Assembly (NCBI RefSeq): GCF_014236795.1
Contig: NZ_CP049017.1
Coordinates: 3,140,001 to 3,204,000 of the forward strand
Source of the DNA: Xanthomonas theicola
Lineage (GTDB): Bacteria; Pseudomonadota; Gammaproteobacteria; Xanthomonadales; Xanthomonadaceae
Length of the DNA stretch: 64,000 nucleotides
Reading direction: 5' to 3'
The notes below the pieces were generated by a model. The model had not been told where the DNA came from, ran no database searches, and saw only the letters and a program-made list of their open reading frames with translations. The position numbers and the translations under genes are program-made. Below, in pieces: positions 49,280 through 58,847 of this stretch (positions are counted from its first letter, which is position 1; each line of letters opens with the position of its first letter).

Positions 49280-49708
49280 TTAACCCTCCACCGTCAGGCC
49301 CATGCTGCGGGCGGAACCCGCAATCGTACGCACCGCCGCTTCCAGCTCGGCGGCCGTCAGGTCGGCTTCCTTCGCCTTGGCGATCTCTTCGAGCTGCTTG
49401 CGGGTGACCTTGCCGACCTTCTCGGTGTTCGGGCGCTTGGAACCGGAGGCGACGCCGGCGGCCTTCTTCAGCAGCACGCTGGCCGGAGTGCTCTTGGTGA
49501 TGAAGGTGAAGGTACGGTCCGAGTAGGCCGTGATGATGACCGGCGTGGGCAGGCCCGGCTCCAGCTTCTGCGTGGCGGCATTGAACGCCTTGCAGAATTC
49601 CATGATGTTCAGGCCGCGCTGACCCAGCGCAGGACCGACCGGCGGCGAGGGGTTGGCCTGGCCGGCCTTCACCTGCAGCTTGATGTAACCGACGACTTTC
49701 TTTGCCAT
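49280..49708 (-). CDS. rplK: 50S ribosomal protein L11 (142 aa)
   Basis: GTPase-centre protein needed for RelA activation and thiostrepton binding. [20 protein letters not shown] start; [20 protein letters not shown] is the proline-rich antibiotic-binding segment, and [17 protein letters not shown] the rRNA-binding C-terminus. First gene of the L11 operon. Confidence 0.98.
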   Translation of the reverse strand: MAKKVVGYIKLQVKAGQANPSPPVGPALGQRGLNIMEFCKAFNAATQKLEPGLPTPVIITAYSDRTFTFITKSTPASVLLKKAAGVASGSKRPNTEKVGKVTRKQLEEIAKAKEADLTAAELEAAVRTIAGSARSMGLTVEG

Positions 49709-49801
49709 TTCTAGTGTCTCCGGGTGCTAGCGCCCAAACCGCAGGCTCCCCATCGCGACGGGAAAATCACGTGTCCCGCCATCACGTTTGAAGTGCGCAG
49801 A

Positions 49802-49821
49802 AAGCCGCCTCGCGGCGGCTT
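49802..49821 (-). terminator. Candidate terminator after nusG
   Basis: AAGCCGCC-TCGC-GGCGGCTT is a perfect 8-bp stem. In the minus-strand sense TTCTG follows, so the T-run is short. It lies downstream of the nusG stop and of the TATACT element at 49862-49867, so it would act in the rplK leader or on secE-nusG readthrough. This could be attenuation rather than full termination. Confidence 0.45.
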
Positions 49822-49861
49822 CCGGTCCTGCCAGGCGACAGGCCTGCACAGCGAGCCGCGC

Positions 49862-49867
49862 AGTATA
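49862..49867 (-). promoter_or_regulatory. -10 element of a rplK (L11 operon) promoter
   Basis: TATACT on the minus strand in an AT-rich patch (AAAATCTCTGCTATACTG), 153 nt upstream of rplK. The -35 at 17-bp spacing is weak (GTGCCG). The same -10 hexamer is used in the str and S10 promoters of this block. Confidence 0.5.
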
Positions 49868-49908
49868 GCAGAGATTTTGGCGCCCGGCACAGCTGCGCCG
49901 CGGCAGGC

Positions 49909-50466
49909 TCAGGCTTTCTCGACCTGGCCGAATTCCAGCTCCACCGGGGTGGAGCGGCCAAAGATCAGCACCGCCACGCGCAGGCGGCTCTTCTCGTAGT
50001 TGACTTCCTCGACCACGCCGTTGAAGTCGTTGAACGGGCCATCGGTGACGCGGACCATCTGGCCCGGCTCGAACAGCACCTTCGGACGCGGTTTCTCCAC
50101 GCCATCCTGGACGCGCTGCAGGATCGCATCGGCTTCCTCGTCGCGGATCGGCAACGGACGATCGGCGGTGCCGCCGATGAACCCCATCACCTTCGGGGTT
50201 TCCTTGACCAAGTGCCAGCTTTCGTTGTCGATGCGCGGAATACCGCCTTCCTCGTGGGTCTCGATCTGCACCAGCACGTAGCCCGGGAAGAACTTGCGCT
50301 CGGAACGGCGCTTCTGGCCGGAGCGCATCTCGATCACTTCCTCGGTCGGCACCAGCACATCGCCGAAGCGCTCCTCCATCTCGTCACGCGCAATGCGGTC
50401 GCGCAGCGCTTGCGCCACGGACTTCTCGAAGCCTGAATAGGCGTGGACGACATACCAACGCTTCAC
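49909..50466 (-). CDS. nusG: Transcription termination/antitermination factor NusG (185 aa)
   Basis: Binds RNA polymerase through its NGN domain and Rho or S10 through its KOW domain. [20 protein letters not shown] start, [20 protein letters not shown], and the KOW segment [20 protein letters not shown] (about residues 130-150). Spaced 13 nt from secE. Confidence 0.98.
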   Translation of the reverse strand: MKRWYVVHAYSGFEKSVAQALRDRIARDEMEERFGDVLVPTEEVIEMRSGQKRRSERKFFPGYVLVQIETHEEGGIPRIDNESWHLVKETPKVMGFIGGTADRPLPIRDEEADAILQRVQDGVEKPRPKVLFEPGQMVRVTDGPFNDFNGVVEEVNYEKSRLRVAVLIFGRSTPVELEFGQVEKA

Positions 50467-50479
50467 TGCTGCACTCTCC

Positions 50480-50893
50480 TCAACGACTCACGAACCACTG
50501 CATCAGCTTTTGGATCAGGAAATCGAACCCGCCCAGCAGCAGACTCAGAATGATCACCACCACGACCACGACCCAGGTGGTGTGGATCGCTTCCTGGCGG
50601 GTCGGCCAGACCACTTTGCGCAGCTCGAACCGGGACTCGGATATGAACTCGCGGGACTCGCGGCCCTTGGCGGTCAACAGGAACACCGCGGCGGCCGCGA
50701 CCAGGCCGACGACGACCGCCAGCCCGCGCAACGGACCGGACCAGGCTCCCAACTGCATCGCACGACTCGGCTCGCCGAACCAGAACCAGACGAACAGGCC
50801 CGCGACCACCAGCAGTGCAGCGACGACGTACTTGACGATATCGCCGCCCGAGGACGCGGTGGTGCCTTTGGAATGCTCGATCTTGCTGTTCAT
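50480..50893 (-). CDS. secE: Protein translocase subunit SecE (137 aa)
   Basis: Stabilises SecY in the inner membrane. [20 protein letters not shown] start. Three hydrophobic helices are seen ([34 protein letters not shown] and [20 protein letters not shown]), as in the longer gammaproteobacterial type. The conserved amphipathic segment [20 protein letters not shown] precedes the last helix. Cotranscribed with nusG. Confidence 0.97.
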   Translation of the reverse strand: MNSKIEHSKGTTASSGGDIVKYVVAALLVVAGLFVWFWFGEPSRAMQLGAWSGPLRGLAVVVGLVAAAAVFLLTAKGRESREFISESRFELRKVVWPTRQEAIHTTWVVVVVVIILSLLLGGFDFLIQKLMQWFVSR

Positions 50894-50944
50894 CCGACTC
50901 TATGCTGCTGTGCGACCAAGGTCACTGGATAGGGAGCGGCAGAT

Positions 50945-51020
<76 letters not shown>

Positions 51021-51078
51021 GTAGTAAAACGGCTGCACTTCCCTTAGACGGCGAAGGCGGGCCGAAGGTTCCGGCCCG

Positions 51079-52344
<1,266 letters not shown>

Positions 52345-52389
52345 GGCTGCTTCTTCTCGGTGATCGTAGAAAGATTTGGAGACTGAATA

Positions 52390-52465
52390 TGGTGCTCACG
52401 AAAGGAATCGAACCTTCGACCTCCTCCTTACCAAGGAGGTGCTCTACCGACTGAGCTACGTGAGC
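52390..52465 (-). tRNA. trnT: tRNA-Thr (GGT anticodon)
   Basis: 76 nt with encoded CCA. The acceptor arms GCTCACG/CGTGAGC pair perfectly, and the anticodon arm CTCCT-TGGTA-AGGAG has anticodon GGT. Placed directly before tuf copy 2. Confidence 0.97.
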
Positions 52466-52495
52466 GTTGTTCCATTGTGGCATACGTGCGTTCAA

Positions 52496-52569
52496 TGGAG
52501 CGGGAGACGGGAATCGAACCCGCACCATCAGCTTGGAAGGCTGAGGTTCTACCGTTGAACTACTCCCGC
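52496..52569 (-). tRNA. trnG: tRNA-Gly (TCC anticodon)
   Basis: 74 nt with encoded CCA. The acceptor arms GCGGGAG/CTCCCGC pair perfectly, and the anticodon loop CTTCCAA has anticodon TCC. 30 nt upstream of tRNA-Thr. Confidence 0.97.
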
Positions 52570-52601
52570 TACGGGATGCCGCACTGCCACAACGAAAAAA
52601 C

Positions 52602-52687
52602 TGGTGGAGGGAGGTGGATTCGAACCACCGAAGGCGTAAGCCAGCAGATTTACAGTCTGCCCCCGTTGGCCGCTTGGGTATCCCTCC
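52602..52687 (-). tRNA. trnY: tRNA-Tyr (GTA anticodon)
   Basis: 86 nt with encoded CCA and the long variable arm of class II tRNAs. The acceptor arms GGAGGGA/TCCCTCC pair; the anticodon arm GCAGA-CTGTAAA-TCTGC has anticodon GTA. First gene of the tRNA-tuf operon. Confidence 0.97.
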
Positions 52688-52746
52688 AACTACCCGCCCC
52701 GACCAGGCCGCGAGGCCGAAATCAGACCGGGGTGAAACAGCCCGTC

Positions 52747-52775
52747 ATTCTTCCCTGACATCCCCGCCTTGTCAA
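52747..52775 (-). promoter_or_regulatory. Promoter of the tRNA-Tyr/Gly/Thr-tuf operon
   Basis: Minus strand consensus -35 TTGACA (52770-52775) and -10 AAGAAT (52747-52752), 17 bp apart, about 60 nt before tRNA-Tyr. An A/T-rich stretch (CAAAATATTG) upstream of -35 could be an UP element, as expected for a stable-RNA promoter. The rest of the 306-bp spacer holds only the pyk terminator. Confidence 0.75.
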
Positions 52776-52959
52776 CAATATTTTGACGCGATGTCGCAGG
52801 CGGCGCCGGCCGACCGCGCGTCCCTCCACAGCCGGCCGCGGACGCGCGCGCGTCAGTTTCGGAAAGCACCGACATAGAATGGACACGCCCAAGTGGTTGA
52901 TAAACCTACTGTATCCAGTCAAGGCGCATACCTAATGAAGTGCGGTACGGCGTCATCGT

Positions 52960-52987
52960 GAAAATTAAAGACCGCGCGCCGGCGCGG
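52960..52987 (-). terminator. Intrinsic terminator after pyk
   Basis: CCGCGC-GCCG-GCGCGG stem (52972-52987), followed in the minus sense by TCTTTAATTTT. It begins 7 nt after the pyk stop and separates the glycolytic cluster from the tRNA-tuf promoter. Confidence 0.8.
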
Positions 52988-52993
52988 CTGCGG

Positions 52994-54460
52994 CTACAGT
53001 TCGCCCAGGCCGCTGGCGCGGCCGTCCGGGCCGACCTCGAGCAGGCGCAGCGTATTGGTCGCACCGTGCACTTCCATGTGCTCGCCGCTGGTGAACACCA
53101 CGCGGTCGCCGGGACCCATGCGCTCGCCCTCGACCAGCAGACGGATCGCCGCGCGCGCCGCCTCGCGCGGGGTCAGGCCGCGGCTGTCGAAGTTGATCGG
53201 GAACACGCCGCGCATCATCGCCATGCCGCGACGCGCGCCGTCGTGGCGGGTGAACGCGTAGATCGGCATCTTGGAACGGAACCGCGACAGGAACCGCGGG
53301 GTTCCGCCGGATTCGGTCAGCGTGACCACGCCACTCAGGCCGATGTGCTCGGACAGGAACATCGTCGCCATCGCGATCGCCTGGTCGGCGCGCTCGAGGT
53401 TGCGCTGCGCGGCCTCGAAGTCGGTGTCCATCTCGAACTGGCGCTCGGCGCCCAGGCAGATCCGCGCCATCGCCTGCACCGCCTTGACCGGGTAGGCGCC
53501 GGCGGCGGTCTCGGCCGACAGCATCACCGCGTCGGTGCCGTCGATCACCGCGTTGGCCACGTCCAGCACCTCGGCGCGGGTCGGGATCGGGTTCTCGACC
53601 ATCGACTGCAGCATCTGCGTGGCGGTGATCACCACCTTGTTCTGCGCCAGCGACTCGCGAATGATCTTCTTCTGCAGGCCGGGCAACTCGGCATCGCCGA
53701 TCTCCACGCCCAGGTCGCCGCGCGCGACCATCACCACGTCGCTGGACTCGACGATCTCGCTGAGGTTCTCGATCGCCTCGGTGCGCTCGATCTTCGACAC
53801 CAGCGCGGCGTAGCAGCCGTGCTCCTGGGCGATGCGGCGCGCGTCGTTCATGTCCTGCGCATTGCGGCAGAACGACACCGCGATGAAATCCACGCCGATC
53901 TTGGCGACGATGCCGATCAGCTCCTTGTCGCGCTCGGTCAGCGCGCCCAGCGACAGGCCGCCGCCCTGCTTGTTCAGACCCTTGCGATCGGATAGCACAC
54001 CGTCGTTGAGCACGGTGTTGACGATGCGCGCGCCGTCGACTTCGACCACCTGCAGCTGCAGCAGGCCGTCGTCAAGCAGCAGCACGTCGCCGGGCTTGAC
54101 GTCGTCGGGCAGGCCCAGGTAGCTGACGCCCACCTGGTTTTCGTCGCCGGCCGGCGCGTTGGCGTCGGCGACCAGCTCGAAGCGCGCCCCCGCGCGCAGC
54201 GCCACCTTGCCGGCGGCGAAGCGCTCGATGCGGATCTTCGGGCCCGGCAGGTCGGCGAGGATGCCGACTTCGCTGCCCACGCGCTGCGCGGCGGCGCGCA
54301 CTTCGGCGGCGCGCTTGGCCTGGCCGGATGGATCGCCATGCGAGAAATTCAGGCGCACGACGTTGACACCGGCGCGGAACAGGTCCTCGAGCACGCCGGG
54401 CGGATCCGTCGCCGGTCCGAGGGTGGCGAGAATCTTGGTGCGGCGCTGGCGTTCGATCAT
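52994..54460 (-). CDS. pyk: Pyruvate kinase (488 aa)
   Basis: Converts phosphoenolpyruvate and ADP to pyruvate and ATP, the last step of glycolysis. ATG 54460 gives MIERQRRTKILATLGPATDP; FRAGVNVVRLNFSHG follows. The active site is in VVMVARGDLGVEIGDAELPG and VITATQMLQSMVENPIPTRA; DAVMLSAETAAGAYPVKAV is also conserved. The regulatory C-terminal domain is complete. The frame stays open upstream of 54460, but that part is not conserved. Confidence 0.97.
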   Translation of the reverse strand: MIERQRRTKILATLGPATDPPGVLEDLFRAGVNVVRLNFSHGDPSGQAKRAAEVRAAAQRVGSEVGILADLPGPKIRIERFAAGKVALRAGARFELVADANAPAGDENQVGVSYLGLPDDVKPGDVLLLDDGLLQLQVVEVDGARIVNTVLNDGVLSDRKGLNKQGGGLSLGALTERDKELIGIVAKIGVDFIAVSFCRNAQDMNDARRIAQEHGCYAALVSKIERTEAIENLSEIVESSDVVMVARGDLGVEIGDAELPGLQKKIIRESLAQNKVVITATQMLQSMVENPIPTRAEVLDVANAVIDGTDAVMLSAETAAGAYPVKAVQAMARICLGAERQFEMDTDFEAAQRNLERADQAIAMATMFLSEHIGLSGVVTLTESGGTPRFLSRFRSKMPIYAFTRHDGARRGMAMMRGVFPINFDSRGLTPREAARAAIRLLVEGERMGPGDRVVFTSGEHMEVHGATNTLRLLEVGPDGRASGLGEL

Positions 54461-54666
54461 GACGTCGTCGTTTCCTGGAAAATCCGTCAAAACTAGCACA
54501 GGCGCCGCTTCGGCTGGATGGCGAACCGGCATGGGCGGCTGCGGATTCGTGCCTGTCTTGCGGACAGTGCGGGACAGTATGCGGTCTTGCGGCCGGCGCT
54601 GCATCCCGTCCGGTGCCGCCGCGGCGAATCGCGGCAGGGCCACCGCATTGCCGCCGCTGCGGCGTG

Positions 54667-55305
54667 TCAGGCGGCCAGCGCCGGCAATTGTACCGGTGCA
54701 TGCGCCAGCGCGCCGGCGCCGGCCTGGCGCAGCTCCGCTTCGTCGCCGAAGCCCCACAGCACGCCGATGCTGCGCATGCCATGGTGGTTGGCGCCCTCGA
54801 TGTCCATGCGCCGGTCGCCGATCATCACGCACTGCGCCGACGCCAGCGACAGCCGCCGCAGCGCCTCGGCGATCAGGTCCGGCTTGAAGCGGCGCTGGCC
54901 GTCGTCGCTGGCACCGATCACGTCTTCGAAACAGTGGCCGAACGGCAGGTGCTCGGCGATGCGGCGGGCGAAACGCTCGTTCTTGGAGGTCACCACCGCC
55001 AGACGATGGCCGCAGGCGCGCAGCGCGCCCACGGCCTGCGCAATGCCGTCGAACACGCGGTGCTGGGTCCAACCGAGCCGATCGTAACGGGCGCGGTACA
55101 GCGACAGCGCCTGCTCGACCACGTCCTGGTCGCCCCCGAAACACGCGTGGAAGCTGTCGCGCAGCGGCGGGCCGATCCAACTGCGCAACTGCGCCGGCGG
55201 CGGCGGCGGCCGACCGAGCTGCTGGAAGGTGTGGACGATGCTGCCGACGATACCGGGTTCGGAATCAATCAAGGTACCGTCCATGTCGAAAAACAGGGTC
55301 CGCAT
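54667..55305 (-). CDS. gph: HAD-superfamily phosphatase, phosphoglycolate phosphatase-like (212 aa)
   Basis: ATG 55305 gives MRTLFFDMDGTLIDSE, where Asp7 and Asp9 are the HAD motif I nucleophile and acid. LAVVTSKNERFARRIAEHL is motif II (Ser/Thr, then Lys), FKPDLIAEALRRL carries motif III Lys, and CVMIGDRRMDIEGANHHGMR is motif IV (GDrxxD). It resembles Gph/PGP2 enzymes that remove 2-phosphoglycolate or similar phosphates. The substrate is uncertain. It lies between pyk and a GNAT gene. Confidence 0.88.
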   Translation of the reverse strand: MRTLFFDMDGTLIDSEPGIVGSIVHTFQQLGRPPPPPAQLRSWIGPPLRDSFHACFGGDQDVVEQALSLYRARYDRLGWTQHRVFDGIAQAVGALRACGHRLAVVTSKNERFARRIAEHLPFGHCFEDVIGASDDGQRRFKPDLIAEALRRLSLASAQCVMIGDRRMDIEGANHHGMRSIGVLWGFGDEAELRQAGAGALAHAPVQLPALAA

Positions 55306-55434
55306 GCGCAAAGCCGATGATGAGGACGCGATGCGCGTCATGGCGGCCAGGATAGCGCAGCAGGGGCCGCGGCCTTTCCAGGCGTTCGACTCGCGCGGGA
55401 CGCGAAACGACCGGCAGCGCCGCGCCGACGCCAG

Positions 55435-55899
55435 CTAGTCGCTCACCCGGCAGACCTTGCATACCAGCCCGTCGCCACTGCGGTAGGTGCGAAACCCCAT
55501 CGCCTCGTAATAGGCCGATCCGACTGCGTTGTCCGCGCCGATGCTCGCGTCGATGTGGGTCAGACCGGCCGTCCTGGCGGCGGCCAGGCTCGCACGGAAC
55601 AACGCCGACCCCACGCCCTGACGCGCCGCCTGCGGACTGACGTGGGTGCCGATGAATCCCCAGCCCTCGGCCACGCCGTACGGGTTGCCCGCGTGCATGC
55701 GCCGCAGCGACTGGAACCCCAGGATGCGCCCGTCCGCATCCTCGGCGACGCTGCAACCGACCCTGTCCGGATGCAGCAGATAGCGTTCCAGCACGGCAGC
55801 GACATCGGTGGACGCGCTGCGCAGGCCGGCGGCAAATAGCTGGTTCTGCACCGCAGTCATGCCTGCGGCATCGTCGCGATCGGCGGAACGGATTCTCAT
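55435..55899 (-). CDS. GNAT-family N-acetyltransferase (154 aa)
   Basis: ATG 55899 (MRIRSADRDDAAGMTAVQNQ) opens a single GNAT domain. SVAEDADGRILGFQSLRRM is the beta4 region, TVHVSPQ-like HVSPQAARQGVGSALFRASL is motif A with the acetyl-CoA pyrophosphate loop (Q-A-A-R-Q-G-V-G), and SAYYEAMGFRTYR is motif B. The substrate is unknown. An upstream ATG (55947, MRMAPSFLSPPHRQ) is possible but adds non-conserved residues. Confidence 0.85.
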   Translation of the reverse strand: MRIRSADRDDAAGMTAVQNQLFAAGLRSASTDVAAVLERYLLHPDRVGCSVAEDADGRILGFQSLRRMHAGNPYGVAEGWGFIGTHVSPQAARQGVGSALFRASLAAARTAGLTHIDASIGADNAVGSAYYEAMGFRTYRSGDGLVCKVCRVSD

Positions 55900-56037
55900 C
55901 GCTGCTTGCCTATGGGGAGGAGATAGGAACGATGGCGCCATACGCAACCGCGCGGCGGTGGCAGCGGCGCTCGCCGACGCCTTCTGCGCACCGCGCCGAA
56001 CGCTGTCGCGGCCGGCAGCGTGCGCAGGACCGGTGCC

Positions 56038-57210
56038 TCAGCCGCGCGCGGCCAGCGCGGCCACCGCCGGCAGGGTCTTGCCTTCCAGGAACTCCAGGAA
56101 GGCGCCTCCGCCGGTGGAGATGTAGCTCACCTGCCCGGCGATGCCGTACTTGTCGACCGCGGCCAGGGTGTCGCCGCCGCCGGCGATGGAGAACGCCGGC
56201 GAGGCGGCGATGGCGCGCGCCAGGGTTTCGGTGCCGTGGCCGAACGCGTCGAACTCGAACACGCCGACCGGTCCGTTCCAGACCACGGTGCCGGCCTTGG
56301 CGATCAGTGCGGCGTAGTGCGCGGCGGTCTGCGGGCCGATGTCCAGGATCAGGTCGTCGTCGGCGACGTCGGCCAGCGCCTTCACCGTGGCTTCGGCATC
56401 GGGCAGGAACTGCTTGGCCACCACCACGTCGGTAGGCAGCGGGATCGCCGCGCCGCGCGCATTGGCGTCGGCGACGATCTTGCGCGCGGTGTCGAGCAGG
56501 TCCGGCTCGCACAGCGACTTGCCGACCGGGTGGCCGGCCGCGGCGATGAAGGTGTTGGCGATGCCGCCGCCGACGATCAGCTGCTCGACCTTGTCCACCA
56601 GGTTCGACAGCAACTCCAGCTTGGTGGAGACCTTGCTGCCGGCGACGATCGCCAGCAGCGGCTTGGCTGGGTGTTCCAGCGCCTTGGCCAACGCGTCCAG
56701 TTCGGCCATCAACAGCGGGCCGCCGGCAGCCACCGAGGCGAACTTGATCACGCCGTGGGTGGAAGCCTGGGCGCGGTGCGCGGTGCCGAACGCGTCCATC
56801 ACGAACACATCGCACAGCGCCGCGTACTTCTTCGCCAGCGCCGCGTCGTCCTTGCCTTCGCCCACGTTCATGCGGCAGTTCTCCAGCAGCACGATCCGAC
56901 CGGGCTGCATGTCCACGCCGTCGACCCAGTCGCGCAACAGCGGCACCTCGGTGCCGAGCAGCGCGGTCAGCCGCGCGGCGACCGGCGCCAGCGAATCCTC
57001 CTGGGTCCATACGCCTTCCTTGGGCCGGCCCAGGTGCGAGGTCACCATCACTGCGGCGCCCTGCTCCAGCGCGTGACGCAGCGTCGGCACCGACGCCAGG
57101 ATGCGCTGCTCGGAGGTAATCTGGCCGTGGTCGATCGGCACGTTCAGGTCTTGCCGGATCAGCATGCGCTTGCCGGACAGGTCGAGATCGGTCATTCGCA
57201 GGATGGGCAT
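56038..57210 (-). CDS. pgk: Phosphoglycerate kinase (390 aa)
   Basis: Makes ATP and 3-phosphoglycerate in glycolysis. [20 protein letters not shown] start; [12 protein letters not shown] and [14 protein letters not shown] form the phosphoglycerate site. [20 protein letters not shown] and the C-terminal nucleotide-site [13 protein letters not shown] are intact. Length is normal. It lies near pyk; gap and fba, often neighbours, are not in the window. Confidence 0.97.
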   Translation of the reverse strand: MPILRMTDLDLSGKRMLIRQDLNVPIDHGQITSEQRILASVPTLRHALEQGAAVMVTSHLGRPKEGVWTQEDSLAPVAARLTALLGTEVPLLRDWVDGVDMQPGRIVLLENCRMNVGEGKDDAALAKKYAALCDVFVMDAFGTAHRAQASTHGVIKFASVAAGGPLLMAELDALAKALEHPAKPLLAIVAGSKVSTKLELLSNLVDKVEQLIVGGGIANTFIAAAGHPVGKSLCEPDLLDTARKIVADANARGAAIPLPTDVVVAKQFLPDAEATVKALADVADDDLILDIGPQTAAHYAALIAKAGTVVWNGPVGVFEFDAFGHGTETLARAIAASPAFSIAGGGDTLAAVDKYGIAGQVSYISTGGGAFLEFLEGKTLPAVAALAARG

Positions 57211-57482
57211 TGTCGGTTGCTCGCTATCGTGGGGTTGCAGGGGATGAAGGGACGCTGGCGTCCGCCGGTGCAGACTTGGACGGCGCCGGGACGGCGAGCA
57301 TGCAGGCGATCCTGCGCGGCGCGGCGCCTAGCGGCGGAACCATGCATTGTCCGGCGTCGGCCGCGCAGCGGCAAATCGGGACCGTGCGCGACGGGTGACG
57401 GCGCACGGATGCGCGACGGCCGCGCGGCACGCCAGCCAAGACCGCGGCGCAGGCGCGCGACGACACAGCGGCAGACGGCTGC

Positions 57483-58847
57483 TCAGCCCTGGCCTGGCGT
57501 GGCCGGCCTGTGCAACAGGCTGAAGGCGAAGCCGGCCACGATCAGCGCGCCGCCGACCAGCAGCGCCCACAGCAGCCAGCTCTTCCAGTCGCGCGGCGGC
57601 GGCGGGGCCTGCAGCGCGGCGGCACCGGCCAGCGGCACCGCCGCGCCGAGACTGGCCGTGGCCGGCGTCCATTGCGGCCCGCGTTGTGCACGCAAGGCCT
57701 GCAGCGTGGTCGCCAACGGCGCGGCGGCGCGCTGGGTGCGGGCGCTGCCGGCGGCCATCGCGTAGGGCGGCGCGCCCTGCGCCAGGAAGATCAGCGTTTC
57801 CGGCTGGTAACCCAGGCGCAGCGCCGGCCGCTGCCGGCCCGGATCCTGCGTGGCCAGCAGCCGCCAGTAGCGATCGCGCACCGGTTGCGCCAGCGTCTGC
57901 GGCGGCGAACGGCCGGCACTGGCGCCCACCTGGTAGGCGACCCACGGCCCGGCCCGGTCCTGCCACGGCGCCTCGGCGCTGTCGCGGCTCTGCACGCGCC
58001 ATTCGATCGCGCTGTTGCCGGGCAGCGCGATGTCCAGTTGCGCGACCGGATAGCGGCCGGGCGATGCGAAGTCGAAGCTGTGCTGCGCCGGATCGGCATG
58101 CAGCGCATCCAGTTGCTGCCAGTGCCAGTCGGCGGCGACGGGCGCTGGCGCCAGTTCGGCCTCCACGCCGGTCAGACGCGGCAGCGGCATCGGCGACAGC
58201 GGCAACAGCCGCAGGTAGCGCACCCGGCGATCGATGGCGATACGCAGCTGCTGCAGGCGATTGCCCTGGTTGGCCAGGTCGACCAGCGTCGCCTCCGGCA
58301 CCAGCAGCTCCCAGTCGCGCAGATCGTCGCTGGCCTCGACCCGATAGCGCGCCTGCCGCGGCTGCGCGGCCGTCGCCCACTGCAGCGCCAGCGCACGCAA
58401 CGGTTCGCGCAGCGCGCTGGCGTCGATCAGCCAGCCGGCCGCGGCCGCGCCGGCCGGCGTGCTGCCGAGGCGGGTCCGGATGCGGCGCACGCCGCCGGCG
58501 GCGTCGCGCTCGGCGATCGGCTCCAGGTCCAACGCGCTGCCATCGCTGGCGGCCGGCAGCGGGAACCACGCCAGCGCATGCCGGCGCGGCGCGGCCTCGG
58601 CCTGTTCGGCGGCGAACAGGTCGCTCGGCAATGCGTCGCCGGCGGCGTTGAACACCTCCACGTCGCCCAGCGAGGCCCGGTGCGCGCTGCGGTAGACCGC
58701 ATCGTCGAGCTGCACCCGATAGGCGCCGGCCGCCGGGTCCTGCAAGGTCAGCGGCCATTGCTGCGCATAGTCCTCGCGCTGGCTTGCGGCCGCGGCCGCA
58801 AGCGGCAGCGACGCCAGCAGCAATGCCGGAAAAATCAGGCGTTTCAT
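57483..58847 (-). CDS. DUF3999 family membrane-anchored periplasmic protein (454 aa)
   Basis: ATG 58847 gives an Sec signal peptide (MKRLIFPALLLASLPLAAAA). A large periplasmic region of beta-rich sequence follows: LLASLPL then YRVQLDDAVYRSAHRASLGD and YRVEASDDLRDWELLVPEAT, resembling discoidin-like modules. One C-terminal transmembrane helix (SWLLWALLVGGALIVAGFAF) precedes a short cytoplasmic tail. The family is DUF3999, function unknown. Its ATG overlaps the stop of the upstream DUF2339 gene, and these two domain families commonly occur together. They probably form an inner-membrane complex. Confidence 0.8.
   Translation of the reverse strand: MKRLIFPALLLASLPLAAAAASQREDYAQQWPLTLQDPAAGAYRVQLDDAVYRSAHRASLGDVEVFNAAGDALPSDLFAAEQAEAAPRRHALAWFPLPAASDGSALDLEPIAERDAAGGVRRIRTRLGSTPAGAAAAGWLIDASALREPLRALALQWATAAQPRQARYRVEASDDLRDWELLVPEATLVDLANQGNRLQQLRIAIDRRVRYLRLLPLSPMPLPRLTGVEAELAPAPVAADWHWQQLDALHADPAQHSFDFASPGRYPVAQLDIALPGNSAIEWRVQSRDSAEAPWQDRAGPWVAYQVGASAGRSPPQTLAQPVRDRYWRLLATQDPGRQRPALRLGYQPETLIFLAQGAPPYAMAAGSARTQRAAAPLATTLQALRAQRGPQWTPATASLGAAVPLAGAAALQAPPPPRDWKSWLLWALLVGGALIVAGFAFSLLHRPATPGQG

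Noticed and set aside
52390..52687. Prophage or island attachment site at the tRNA cluster
   Set aside because: All tRNAs are complete, their flanks continue into housekeeping genes, and no integrase or 3'-end direct repeat is present.
52994..55180. Possible fusion of pyruvate kinase with an upstream domain in the gph region
   Set aside because: The frame upstream of 54460 is open only by chance; pyruvate kinase begins at MIERQRRTKI and gph is coded in a different frame.
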